Assembly: GCA_021904315.1 (NCBI GenBank) | Contig: CM038925.1 | Location: 2,234,501-2,298,500, forward strand | Reading direction: 5' to 3' | Origin: Sphagnum magellanicum | Lineage: Eukaryota; Streptophyta; Sphagnopsida; Sphagnales; Sphagnaceae | Length of the DNA: 64,000 bases | Part shown: in pieces, positions 41,390 through 51,432 of the stretch | Position numbering within the stretch: position 1 is the stretch's first letter | How the letters are laid out: each line of letters starts with the position of its first letter | Program-made: the position numbers and the translations under genes | The notes under the pieces: model-generated | The model's input: the letters and a program-made list of their open reading frames with translations, nothing else | Databases searched by the model: none | Told to the model about the DNA's origin: nothing

Positions 41390-43150
41390 GTTGTTTTAAA
41401 TACCCTATGCTATTTTATGATATACCTTATATTATTTTAAGTTACTTTAGTTATTCGAATTTATACCCTAACTTATTATAAGTTATTAAAAATTATTATA
41501 CCCTAAATTATTATACGTTATTATACTTTAAGGTGTTTCAGTTAACTTATTATATGTTTTTTACTTTAAGTTATTTAAAATTAAACTATTCAACTAACCT
41601 TAGGCTATCCCTTAAGTTAATATATATTATTTCAAATTACGTTTTAGGTTATTGAAGTTCATTATATTTTATTTTATTATAAGTTATTTTATCCTAAGTA
41701 TAATAATTTAAAATAAAATAAAATGACTTAAAATAAAATAACCTAGAATAGGCAATAATAGCCCATAATTTTTTTTAGAAAAAATCTATAATAAAATAAC
41801 TACCAATAATCTATGATAATATAGTTTAAAATATCCAACAACAACTTATAATAAAATAGACATTAATAGTTATAATATAATTTATAATAACCTATAATAA
41901 TTACTAATAACTACAAATAACCCTTAATAGTCATCAATAAAATAACAATCAATAGCCACCGATAAGATAACCACCAATGACCTACAATAAAATAACCACC
42001 AATAACCATTAATAGAGTAACCATTAATAACCTATGGTAATTTAATTACTAATAACCATTGATACATTATGCACTAATAATTAATAATAATCTATGATAA
42101 TTTAACCTAAAAAAACCACCAATATCCTCCAATAGCCATTAATAAAATAGTTCCACCAATAGCCATTAATAACCTATGATAATTTAATCTAAAATAACCA
42201 TAATAGCCATTAATAAAATAGGCACCAATAATCATTAATAAAATAGACACCAATAAAAATTAATAGAATAGGCATCAATAGCCATTAATAAAATAGGCAC
42301 TAATAGAATAGGCACAATAGCCATTGATAGACTATACACAATAACCATTAATAAAATAGGCATAGTAGCCATTAATAAAATATGCACAATAACCATTGAT
42401 AGAATATGCATAATAACCATTAATATAATAGGCACATAGTCATTAATATAATAGACACAATAGCCATTAATATAATAGCCACTAATAGCCATTACTATAA
42501 TAACCAGTAATAGGCACCAATAAAATAAACATTAATAACCACCAATATAATAACTACCAATAGCCATTAATAGATAGACACAATAGTCATTAATAAAATA
42601 ACCATTAATAACCAGGATTAAAATAACTACCAATAATCATTAATAAAATAACCATTAATAACCACGAATAAAATTACTACCAATAGCCATTTATAAAATA
42701 ATCATTAATAACCATCAATAGAAGAACAACCAATAGCCACTAATAGAATAACCATCAATATAATAACCAACAATAACCACTAATAGAATAGTCACAAATA
42801 GCCTATGATAATATAGTTTATAATAACCAATAATATCATAAGGTGAAATAACTTTTAATAACAAAAAACAACCAACAATAATTTCACATAATCGAAAATA
42901 GCCTAAAATGAAAGAGCTTAAAATAACAAATAATAACTAATAATAGTTGCAAATAGCCAAAAATAACATAGAATAGCTAAAAATAATTTACAATTGTAAA
43001 AAATAACATAAAATAACCAAAAGTAACTTAATGTGAAATAATTTTAGAAAACCCAAAAAATTGATAATAATTGATAATAATCTTTAATAATATAGGGTGA
43101 AATAACTTAGAATAATGAAAATAGCCTTAGAATAATTGAAGATAGCCTAA
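41390..43150. repeat. AT-rich minisatellite field, 24-bp period in its core
   Basis: From about 41930 to 42830 the motif CCATTAATAAAATAGGCACAATAA recurs at 23-25 bp spacing with moderate divergence; consecutive 24-bp units are clear at about 42340-42440. Flanks from 41390 and to 43150 are related but more degenerate. The minus-strand frame at 42235-42492 merely translates the repeat into an 8-residue period. Confidence 0.8.
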
Positions 43151-45060
43151 CATAAGTAGTAATATTATATTAACAAAAAAATTATCCATTTATTATCCAT
43201 TTTCATTTTCAAAAGAATGGTCATTGAAATGTTATTGAATAATGATAATTTTTTTTTTTTGCAATAGGATGATGCACTTCACATTCACCTTTCAATTGTG
43301 TTAACAACACAAAACATAAAAACCATTAATGTAATGAATGTCACAATTGAAACATGAAGTAGTTGTAAATTCAAATGAAAAAGGGCACCACCTTCTTCTT
43401 GCCCCCTTTCTTATAATATATTGTCCAACTTGCGATTAGACTAACATTTCAATGGCACTTTTCCCCAAAAATGAAGGTGTTAAAGGTTTAACCTTTCAAG
43501 ATAATATGCTCAAAAGATATGTAGGAATGGGATAATCTTGAGCTATATCATGTAGTCCTAGACAAGGGTTTTCCAATGTTGTATTAAACACCTTGAATAT
43601 AATATGATCTCCAAAATGGTGATTTAAAAATAAGTCCATATTTTTACTAAATATTTAAGCCCCCAAAAATATTTTTACATGCAAGATTATTTATTAAATA
43701 GTTCCCAAGCCCAATCCATAAACATCAAACTAAAGATGGGAAATTGACAATAGTTCAACACCTTGACGAATTAATTAATGAGGTCAAGCAAGAGCTTGTG
43801 ATACATTGTGCAATGAGGATGAATCAATAAAGTAGCTATTTCATACCATGTGTTCAAATTGAAGAATGACTTTTGTTAGCTTCTTCATCCAAATGTAGTC
43901 AATTGAAAGTGCACGATCCAAAATGAAGCATTGTGTGCATGATCCAAGAAATGGTATTTGATTTAATTTAACGATTAAAATTTATTTTGGCAATGTAAGC
44001 TCATTACATTTAAACTTGTTGTGAAGAAATTTTTAATGATCTAAAGATTGTTTTGCCATCCCGACAAAGATGTTTCAAACCTTGCCTCAAAGATCCCAAT
44101 ATTCAAAGTGAAAAATGCATTTATGAGTTTTAGGGTTACATTACCACACACTTTCAAGTCATGCCTTGAAAGCATGTTTGAAGCATGTCATGTTTTGGCC
44201 TAAACATCTCAAGCTTGTATCCCTTGTCATGGCCCAACCATGCCCTAACCTTGATCACAAGTTCAAACTAAGGGTCATGACATCTAACATTGAAATTCAT
44301 TATTTTATATTTCAAAATGTGATAAATATATTCTAAAAAAATTCTATTGCAATATAACATGAGGTATTGTATTTATGTGCATTGAAAATGAACTCCATGG
44401 AATTATATATATGTATAAATAATTTTATTTATTTATTTATTTTCCCAATTAAACTAGGTTTCTTCAATGCTACAAAATTAACCAAAATTTTAAATACCAT
44501 GTGTGGTTTCTATATTTTCATCACATTTCCTTCTATAGAATTTGCATATGGATCTTCAAAAATGTGACTTAATGCCACATTATCATTCACCACATTCATT
44601 ATATATTATTGCTAACAAATTAATGAAGACATTTACATAATGTACAAATACATTTGTTACATGTTGGGGACAATATTTGTTTTGACAAATTTTGTCATTT
44701 TCTCAAAAAAAAGAAAAAAAAGAAAAAAAAGGATTTTTTTAGTTTTTAGTTTTTATGGTCTAAGTTAGACTAATTTTGCTACTTTCTTTTGAAGAAATAA
44801 TTTTTTTTTGATATTACAAAATTGAAAAAAAGAAAAGGAAAACCCTAGAACCTTGGGATGTTTGATCAATTCCCCTATGAAAGTGAATTTAAAAAAAATA
44901 AAAAAAATATCTACTATAAAATCTAATATGGAATAATCTATAGACATTTTGAATTTTATTATTTCTAATTGTGTCAATCTAAGGGACGAAAATTGAAATG
45001 GGTATAGTTTCCATTAATAATGCATTTAGTTTTTTAATATTTTAATCACCCAATAGAAAC
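43151..45060. other. AT-rich intergenic DNA before RACK1
   Basis: No supportable gene or RNA. It contains T and A runs. The sequence becomes GC-richer abruptly at about 45060, where the RACK1 promoter begins. Confidence 0.5.
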
Positions 45061-45068
45061 CCCGTCTT

Positions 45069-45294
45069 TTAGGGTTTGGGTAAACCCTACTGTGTGACCC
45101 GTCGGCCTTTTGCGTCGGCTCGTGATCGCCATCGCTGTTTTCTTGCGTCGTTGCGTGTACTTGGCTGCGCCGGCATCGCTGTTTCCTTCGTCGCTGCGCC
45201 GGCAACAGAAGACGAAGGCTAGGAGGAGGAGGAGGAGGAGGAGGAGGAAAGGAGATTAGGAGGAGAGAAAAGGGCTTGAAGGTGCGGTACTATC
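45069..45294 (+). promoter_or_regulatory. RACK1 promoter and leader: two telo-boxes in opposite orientation, GGA repeat
   Basis: TTAGGGTTT at 45069-45077 and AAACCCTA at 45082-45089 form a divergent telo-box pair about 210 bp upstream of the ATG. Telo-boxes are established elements of plant ribosomal-protein and translation-factor promoters, which suits RACK1. A GGA trinucleotide run at about 45220-45248 lies in the probable leader. The start context is ATCATGGCC. Confidence 0.6.
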
Positions 45295-46422
45295 ATGGCC
45301 GAGACGCTTGTGTTGAGGGGGACGCTCAAGGGGCATGCAGGCTGGGTGACGGCCATCGCTTGCCCGCTTGATAACCCGGATCTCATTCTCTCTTGTTCAC
45401 GGGACAAGAGCATCATCGTTTGGCATCTTACCAGAGAAGAAGGAAACTACGGATTTGCGCGGCGTCGGCTGACTGGTCATGCACACTTTGTCCAGGACGT
45501 TGTCATCTCTTCCGATGGTCAGTTTGCGCTGTCGGGATCCTGGGACGGAACCCTGAGATTGTGGGATCTGAACACAGGTGCGACCACTCGGCGTTTCGTA
45601 GGACATACCAAGGATGTTCTCAGCGTTGCATTCTCGGTCGATAACCGACAGATCGTGTCTGGCTCTCGGGACAAAACCATCAAGCTGTGGAATACGCTGG
45701 GAGAGTGTAAGTACACTATCCAGGACTCTGATGCACATACTGGCTGGGTGAGCTGCGTGCGCTTCTCTCCTGCAACGGCCACTCCTATCATCGTCTCCGG
45801 CGGCTGGGACAAGCTGGTGAAGGTGTGGAACTTGACCAACTGCAAGCTGCGCACCAACCTCATCGGTCACACCGGGTACATGAACACGGTCACGGTGTCG
45901 CCAGATGGTTCCCTCTGTGCTAGCGGCGGCAAGGATGGTGTGGCCATGTTGTGGGACTTGGCGGAAGGCAAGCGCTTGTATTCTTTGGATGCCGGTGACA
46001 TCATCAACGCTCTTTGCTTTAGCCCTAACAGATACTGGCTGGTTGCTGCTACGCAGCAGTGCATCAAGATCTGGGATTTGGAGAGCAAGAGCGTTGTGGA
46101 TGAATTGCGCCCAGAATTCCCATTCATGAGCAAGAAGGCACAGGTTAGTCCCCTCCTTCATCTACTACCATGTGCTTTGTTTCACTACCTTTTCTTCCTT
46201 GCTACTTTGGCATGTAAGACTTTCGTTACGAGTTACCATATGCATCCTGAAAAATTCCGTCTCATGGCAATGAAATCCTTGAGAAAAACACATGTCCTTC
46301 CTTCCTGTGTCATCTTGCAGGTGCCATATTGCATCAGCTTGAACTGGAGTGCAGATGGAAGCACGCTTTACAGCGGTTACACTGATGGACACATTCGGGT
46401 TTGGAGTGTGGGTCGGGCATGA
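45295..46422 (+). CDS. RACK1, receptor for activated C kinase 1 (40S ribosome-associated WD40 scaffold), two exons
   Basis: Seven-bladed WD40 propeller bound to the head of the small ribosomal subunit; it links translation to signalling. Exons 45295-46143 and 46321-46422 join in phase to give 316 aa, the normal family length. The start [20 protein letters not shown] is typical. Seven repeats can be counted by their ends: [52 protein letters not shown] and DGHIRVWSV. The RACK1-specific stretch [12 protein letters not shown] follows blade six. The intron (177 bp, gttagt to cttgcag) falls just after the AQ of KKAQ and has no in-frame stop. Retention would insert 59 residues before the last blade. 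Confidence 0.97.
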   Translation: MAETLVLRGTLKGHAGWVTAIACPLDNPDLILSCSRDKSIIVWHLTREEGNYGFARRRLTGHAHFVQDVVISSDGQFALSGSWDGTLRLWDLNTGATTRRFVGHTKDVLSVAFSVDNRQIVSGSRDKTIKLWNTLGECKYTIQDSDAHTGWVSCVRFSPATATPIIVSGGWDKLVKVWNLTNCKLRTNLIGHTGYMNTVTVSPDGSLCASGGKDGVAMLWDLAEGKRLYSLDAGDIINALCFSPNRYWLVAATQQCIKIWDLESKSVVDELRPEFPFMSKKAQVSPLLHLLPCALFHYLFFLATLACKTFVTSYHMHPEKFRLMAMKSLRKTHVLPSCVILQVPYCISLNWSADGSTLYSGYTDGHIRVWSVGRA

Positions 46423-47396
46423 GAAACTAAGTTTGCATTGAGAGAGTAGTTTGCTCATCCATACCTCTAACTTCAAGTTGTAGGCCACCACTATAGTATG
46501 CAGACTCGATTCTGCCTGCAATTTTAGGAGCAAGAGACTGGAAAGCAAACAGATTGTAGTAGGGATGGGATTTTTCCTCTGAAAAAGAGCTCTCTCTCCT
46601 ACTGTGGCGTTCATCATTTTCTCTTGCAAATTCCCCCCTTTCTTATTGCACTTCTTGTAGTGCAAAGAGTGATCAACCTTGAGCTGTCTGTGGTGTGATG
46701 TTTGGACTTGAAGGTAGAGAGTATTCTGGTTCTCTTTTAAGCTATCTCTTTTGTGTCTTGCTTTCAGTGCTTGGGTTAACAATGAAAACAATCGCATCTG
46801 TGGTTAGACACAATTTGTCCGTACTAAGCTTTCTTCTTGAAGTTCTCCTATCTTCTCTCCGCATGGAATTGGTGAAGAACCAGGTCTTCTTTGCAAAGGG
46901 TGGCTGCTCTTCGATCCTGTCCATGCTTTTTTGCACATGCTCAAGTATGCTCTGCGATCTTCTCTCTTCCGTTTCTGTCTGGTCATGCTTGTTTTCATTT
47001 CTACTTTTGGGTCCTTGTGGGGTTACACAGTCTCTCTCTTTCCTTTGTGTAGAATGTGTGGTGTGTTCTTCTTCCTGTTCATGTTAGCAACCTCTTGGAA
47101 CTTTTGGTGCATAGATGTACAAAGATAGGTACAGTTTATTGGCAGCCAAAAGTTTGGAGTTGTGGAAAGTCTTTTTGGGAACATGAAGCTCTTCTTGTCT
47201 TCTTTAACCCAACTTGTACTGACAGGATGATGTCTGAGCTAGGATATCTGAGCAGAAGATTGATCTCCTATGGTGCTGGCTCATTTACGGACACACAAAC
47301 ACCAAGCATCATCCCATCCCATCTTCTGCCATGATTGACAGTCTTGGACAATCTTGTGTGGTGGGTGCTTCTGAATCCCACAAGAAAGAAGCAGAT
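46423..47396 (+). other. RACK1 3' flank, no further gene recognised
   Basis: Probably RACK1 3' untranslated region at first, then intergenic. Open frames here have no recognisable domain. Confidence 0.45.
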
Positions 47397-47843
47397 CTAC
47401 CTGATTCTGTGTTTCTTCTCAGGACATCCTTCTAAAGCAGATACACCTGATCTGGTTTTCCTTTGGAGGATGTCCAGAAGCAGATTGATCTGATTTGCTT
47501 TTCTTCTGAGGATGTCCTTCATACTTGGATCCACCTTATCTGTGTTTCTTCTTGAGATGACGCCCTTTGGAAGCAGATCCATCTGATTTGTGTTTCTTCT
47601 GAGGATGTCCTTCGACCTGGTCCATGACACAAATAATCTCCTTGACTGACCAACTAACTTCTCTTCTTCTCTTCCTGCAACATCAAGCTCCTCATCATCA
47701 CTCTTCTCTTCCAGCACAAGAGCAAGCTCATCTTCATCGCCCTTCTTCTCTTCCTGTAACAAATCAAACTCCTCATCATCACCCTTCTCTTCCAGCACAG
47801 GAGGCAGCTCATCTTCATTACCCTTCTTCTCTTCCAGCAACAT
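47397..47843 (-). CDS. Repeat-built open frame of 148 codons, acidic then basic, uncertain
   Basis: The minus-strand frame from ATG 47843 to 47397 is uninterrupted across two repeat arrays. The first encodes a 27-residue acidic unit twice (EEKKGNEDELPPVLEEKGDD type, 81-bp DNA unit). The second encodes about 4.5 copies of a 45-48-bp unit (DILRRNTNQMDLL type). I recognise no family and see no intron or relative nearby. It could be a small rapidly evolving gene, or simply a repeat whose period happens to keep a frame open. Confidence 0.25.
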   Translation of the reverse strand: MLLEEKKGNEDELPPVLEEKGDDEEFDLLQEEKKGDEDELALVLEEKSDDEELDVAGREEEKLVGQSRRLFVSWTRSKDILRRNTNQMDLLPKGVISRRNTDKVDPSMKDILRRKANQINLLLDILQRKTRSGVSALEGCPEKKHRIR

Positions 47844-47899
47844 CTATGCACTTGTGATACCCCTTGCTTTCAGAATTTTTTGGGAAACATAAAGCACGC

Positions 47900-48030
47900 A
47901 TCAATTTCTTGAATGAAGAAACAGAAATTCTTGAAAAGAAAAGCACGCCTAAAAGTTCTATCTCAAGAGAAGCGCTCGAAATTTCTTGAACGAAGAAATA
48001 GAAATTCTTGAAAAGAGAAGCACTCGTAAG
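47900..48030. repeat. Two tandem copies of a roughly 75-bp unit upstream of the DUF6737-type gene
   Basis: TTTCTTGAATGAAGAAACAG with AAATTCTTGAAAAGAAAAGC at about 47910 recurs at about 47982 as TTTCTTGAACGAAGAAATAG with AAATTCTTGAAAAGAGAAGC. The copies lie in the promoter region of the plus-strand gene at 48173. Confidence 0.75.
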
Positions 48031-48114
48031 AATCCACGAGACTAGGATTATTAGGGCTTATGGCTGAAGTCTCTACGTCGACAGGAGGTTGTGAAGATTG
48101 AAGACGGAGAGCGC

Positions 48115-48120
<6 letters not shown>

Positions 48121-48151
<31 letters not shown>
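48121..48151 (+). repeat. GA microsatellite in the leader of the DUF6737-type gene
   Basis: An uninterrupted GA run of about 30 nt ends some 22 nt before the start codon, so it is probably transcribed in the 5' leader. It may serve GA-binding BBR/BPC factors (inference). Confidence 0.8.
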
Positions 48152-48154
<3 letters not shown>

Positions 48155-48172
48155 TTTGTGAGGTTGTGCGAG

Positions 48173-48640
48173 ATGGCAGCTGCTATAACATGTGCAGCAA
48201 TTAGCACTAGTAGCAGTGCCATTCGGATGAGTACGCTAGGATTTGTACAGTCAAGAGCAGCAGCAATTTGTCGTCGTCCTCGTGGATTTGTGTTCTCGTC
48301 GATTGGTGTTGTTGAAGTGGAGGACGGGCTGAATGAATCGTGGCGGAAGTGTAGTAGGAGTAGCAGCCTTGGCGTGTCTTGCGATGATAGGAGGAGGAGG
48401 AGGAGAAGAGAAGAAGAAGTAGGGTTGCGGAGAAGGTTGAGAGCTACTGGAGAAGGGAAAAGCGAAGTGGAGGATGGCGACGGGCTATCCTCCTCTGTCA
48501 AGGACATGGAGCGCTACCTTGATGAATTGTCGATCGAGTACGACAGTGTGTGGGACACGAAGCCTGCTTGGTATGAATGTTGTGTGTTTTTGTTGTCAGA
48601 GGTTTTAGTCCATTTTCCATTTGCATTGTTAACAGCATGT

Positions 48641-48671
<31 letters not shown>

Positions 48672-49968
48672 GAGGTCTGTTGTCAAGAGAAGAAGAAGAA
48701 GAAGAAGCAACCCTATCTCTCCCATGCACTCTTAATGCACTTGGGGTTCATAGAAATGCCAAAAGCTTGCCTTTTCTGTGCATTCCTTTTGCATTCATGT
48801 CTTGAAATGCGAAAAGCTTTTTCTGTGTGGTGCAATCCTTTTGCACCATGTCTTGAAATGCCAAATGGTTTTTTCTCTGTGCAATCCTTTTGCACAGTGT
48901 TTTTGTTGTAAGGTTTTGTGTTAAGAGAACTAAGCTTTCTATGCAAGCTCTCCTCTCAGCATTCAGGCATGCTGAAAGCTTGGATGTGCCTCCTGGGTCT
49001 GAGTTGTTGTAGTCAGCAAAACTGCAGCAACTAGACTGTATCAGGGCTTACTTCACTGCTGCCCTGCACAGTGGCAGAAGCTGCAAGAACTATGTCCAGA
49101 GCAATGGATTTAGGGTTGAGACTTGGATCCCGAACCCTCTTTCCAAAGAATCATGGCCAATTTTCCAAAGCAGTGGAGAATCTGATGCTCAAACACATCA
49201 AGACCAGCGAAATGGAATTTGTTTTTGTAAAGATTCACATGTGGAGAAGTAGCAAGAACAGCAGGGGTGACGGTCCTTTTTGTTTGTGGGATTTTGATGG
49301 ATCTCAACTTTGCATGTACTGTGGAATTGGGGAAAATTGTTTCAACAGGTGTCAGCCCTGGACAATAGCTCTTACTGGAGTGATTGGGATCAGTGCGTCA
49401 TGGTTGCTTCTTCACTCAATTGTGCTCACTGCTGTGGTCTCTGTTCTTGTCTCTGCATGGTGGTTCCTCTTCTTGTACTCGTATCCTTTGGTGAGCTACT
49501 ACTACTCAACATGCCATGTCCACACTGGGAGCTTCCAGGAGTCATTCTATTCTGTGAATATAGCGTTGGCAAAATTGTACTGTGCGTGTTTGGTGATTCT
49601 TGTCTGATGTAGCTAGCATGGTTGTGCTGTATGATTGCTCTTGATCTAGGAGATTGCAGTTGATCTAGGATTTACCAATAATTTTACAACCATCATACTT
49701 GGAAGTGCCAGGAAACCTCAGGTGACACACCTCTATACTTGCTTGCTGCACTTCATGATGGCATGGCAGTGCTGAACATACAAGCTTTGGGTCACTACAA
49801 CTTGGTCAGCGAGGAATTGTGGACTGGACAAAACACGCAAAGAATCTGGCTGATGTTGTTGGGTGGGTTGAGATGGTGCAGGCTTATGCACAGATGATTG
49901 CTCAAAGGCGGAAGGATCAAAAGGATGGGTTGGAAGACACATTTGGTACAAGACAGAGGAGCAACTAG
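48173..49968 (+). CDS. Plastid-targeted two-helix membrane protein of the DUF6737 type, three exons
   Basis: Exons 48173-48570, 49349-49490 and 49882-49968 join in phase (208 aa, TAG stop). The start gives MAAAITCAAISTSSSAIRMS, a Ser/Ala/Arg-rich chloroplast transit peptide, and the first 95 or so residues are poorly conserved in character. The core is DELSIEYDSVWDTKPAW joined across intron 1 to CQPWTIALTGV. Two hydrophobic helices follow (SWLLLHSIVLTAVVSVLVSA and WFLFLYSYPLA), then a charged tail MIAQRRKDQKDGLEDTFG. VWDxKPxWCQPW and the YP-AY-MIA-RR tail are what I know from the small cyanobacterial and plastid family DUF6737. Its function is unknown, and the location is probably a thylakoid or envelope membrane. 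Exon 3 is only 87 bp. The assignment rests on motif memory. Confidence 0.8.
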
Positions 49969-50850
49969 TTTTGATCTAATTGCTAGACTACCTGGTTCAG
50001 TTGTGAGCATCTCAAACTGCCAGTATACAGATCTTCTTCCACCCTTTATCCATCATTCTGCCATCAGGTTGCAAATCTCTCTCTTACCGATTTGCTATTC
50101 CCACATTGAGACTACTACTGCATGGAAGCAGCAGTAGAGTAGGATATGCTGTGCTGGTAGAAAAACAGTCTCTTCTCTCAATTGTCCCATGTGTCTAGTG
50201 AGGAGGCTATAGGACATACCATTCGGAAGACCCTTCACCATCTTTGTATCTGAAGCGAACCTCTGTTCTTGTAACTGGGTAGTGTGCATCTGTCTCTCTG
50301 TCTCTCTGTCTCTCCTGTTTCAGTCATGTCCAAAACTTCAGGGCCGAAGGCAGTGGCAGCAAATGGTGACAGGAAATAAAACAACAATAACAGCAACCAC
50401 AATGGAAGTTCATGATATTGCTGGCTGCTTGAGTACTTGAACATCAATCTCTGGTCTGCTCGTGCCATTTCTGTTGGGGGGATCCAGAATGTAAACTCAT
50501 TTGCACAACAAGTCCATTGATAGTGAATTTTATATGTAGTCTCTTGTGCCTACATTCAAGAGCTCTTTTGCTGGTGAAAAAGAGGAAAACCCACAAACCC
50601 TGACAAGAAAAACTCAGAGACCTGGGGAGAAGAAGAACAAGAAGAAAAGAAGAAGACAATGATGAAGGAGAAGATCATCATCATCAGCTTTAATGGAGGA
50701 CTTCAAACATCACGAATTCACTGCTTAGCAAAAAGTATGAAAAAGTTATTTTCTGGGAGTGAAATCCGCATCTCTGCTGAGGGGCCCAACCAGTTCTCGA
50801 GGAGCTTTGTCAACTCAAGGGTTTTGTGAGTTCCAGCACGCCCACTCTTA
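49969..50850. other. Intergenic between the DUF6737-type gene and FAB1
   Basis: Probable 3' untranslated region followed by FAB1 upstream DNA. No independent gene is supportable; the minus-strand frames at 50235-50660 lack recognisable domains. Confidence 0.45.
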
Positions 50851-50852
50851 CT

Positions 50853-51260
50853 AAACCCTAAGCTTGGGTGTTCGCTCGCTCGCTCGATCGCTCTTGTCCG
50901 CTACTACAATCGGAAGAAGTTTTGGACAGAAGCGAGCGCGCGAATATGTCGCTAAGACAGATGTAATGATGGGTCACATGGAAGCAAAACTTCTATAGAT
51001 GACAAATAATTCTTCTTCTTCGTCGTTGGCGTCGGGGTCGTCGTCTTGCTTTTCAGCGGTGGGGTTGCCTGGCAACCGCCTTCTTTCCGGGGAGGGGGGT
51101 GGGGGCAGCACGGCAGAGAAAGATCTCGTTTGTTTGTCTCTTTCCGTGACTCAGAAGTTACTGTTCTCTGTGAAGTTCTTTACGCACATTTAAAAATAGA
51201 AGAATTCCAAAAGTCCTTGGGTTTCTTTGGATCTTGCACACGAAGATGGCCTTCAAGAAT

Positions 51261-51309
<49 letters not shown>

Positions 51310-51431
51310 AAAGGATTGTGAGAGGAGATTGAATCAAATCTCTTCTTGTAGCAAGCAAGCAAGCAAGCCCATCTGTTTTTGCAAGTGGAGAAGGAAATGA
51401 TGTCTAGAGGGAGGGACGAGAGCGATGGCTG
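50853..51431 (+). promoter_or_regulatory. FAB1 promoter and leader: telo-box, GA repeat, uORFs
   Basis: Telo-box AAACCCTAA at 50853-50861, then a GCTC-type repeat at about 50872-50885. A long GA run at 51264-51304 lies some 130 nt before the main ATG and is probably in the leader. Two upstream ATGs are described separately. Confidence 0.5.
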
Positions 51432-51432
51432 A
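51397..51432 (+). promoter_or_regulatory. uORF of 11 codons overlapping the FAB1 start codon by one base
   Basis: ATG ATG at 51397 opens MMSRGRDESDG and stops at TGA 51430-51432. The A of that stop is the A of the FAB1 ATG (TGATG), an arrangement compatible with termination-reinitiation. A second upstream ATG at 51425 opens a different frame that overlaps the FAB1 coding region and stops near 51520. Whether the mRNA leader includes these ATGs depends on the transcription start, which I cannot see. Confidence 0.55.

Noticed and set aside
42235-42492. Hydrophobic 85-codon minus-strand frame that looks like membrane helices
   Set aside because: It is the 24-bp minisatellite read as an 8-residue period, not a protein gene.
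45397-46161. 254-codon minus-strand frame opposite RACK1
   Set aside because: It lies antisense to strongly constrained WD40 coding sequence and has no domain of its own, so it is a shadow frame.
48498-48729. Minus-strand frames with Thr/Asn runs
   Set aside because: They are translations of GTT/GAA trinucleotide repeats in intron 1 of the DUF6737-type gene.
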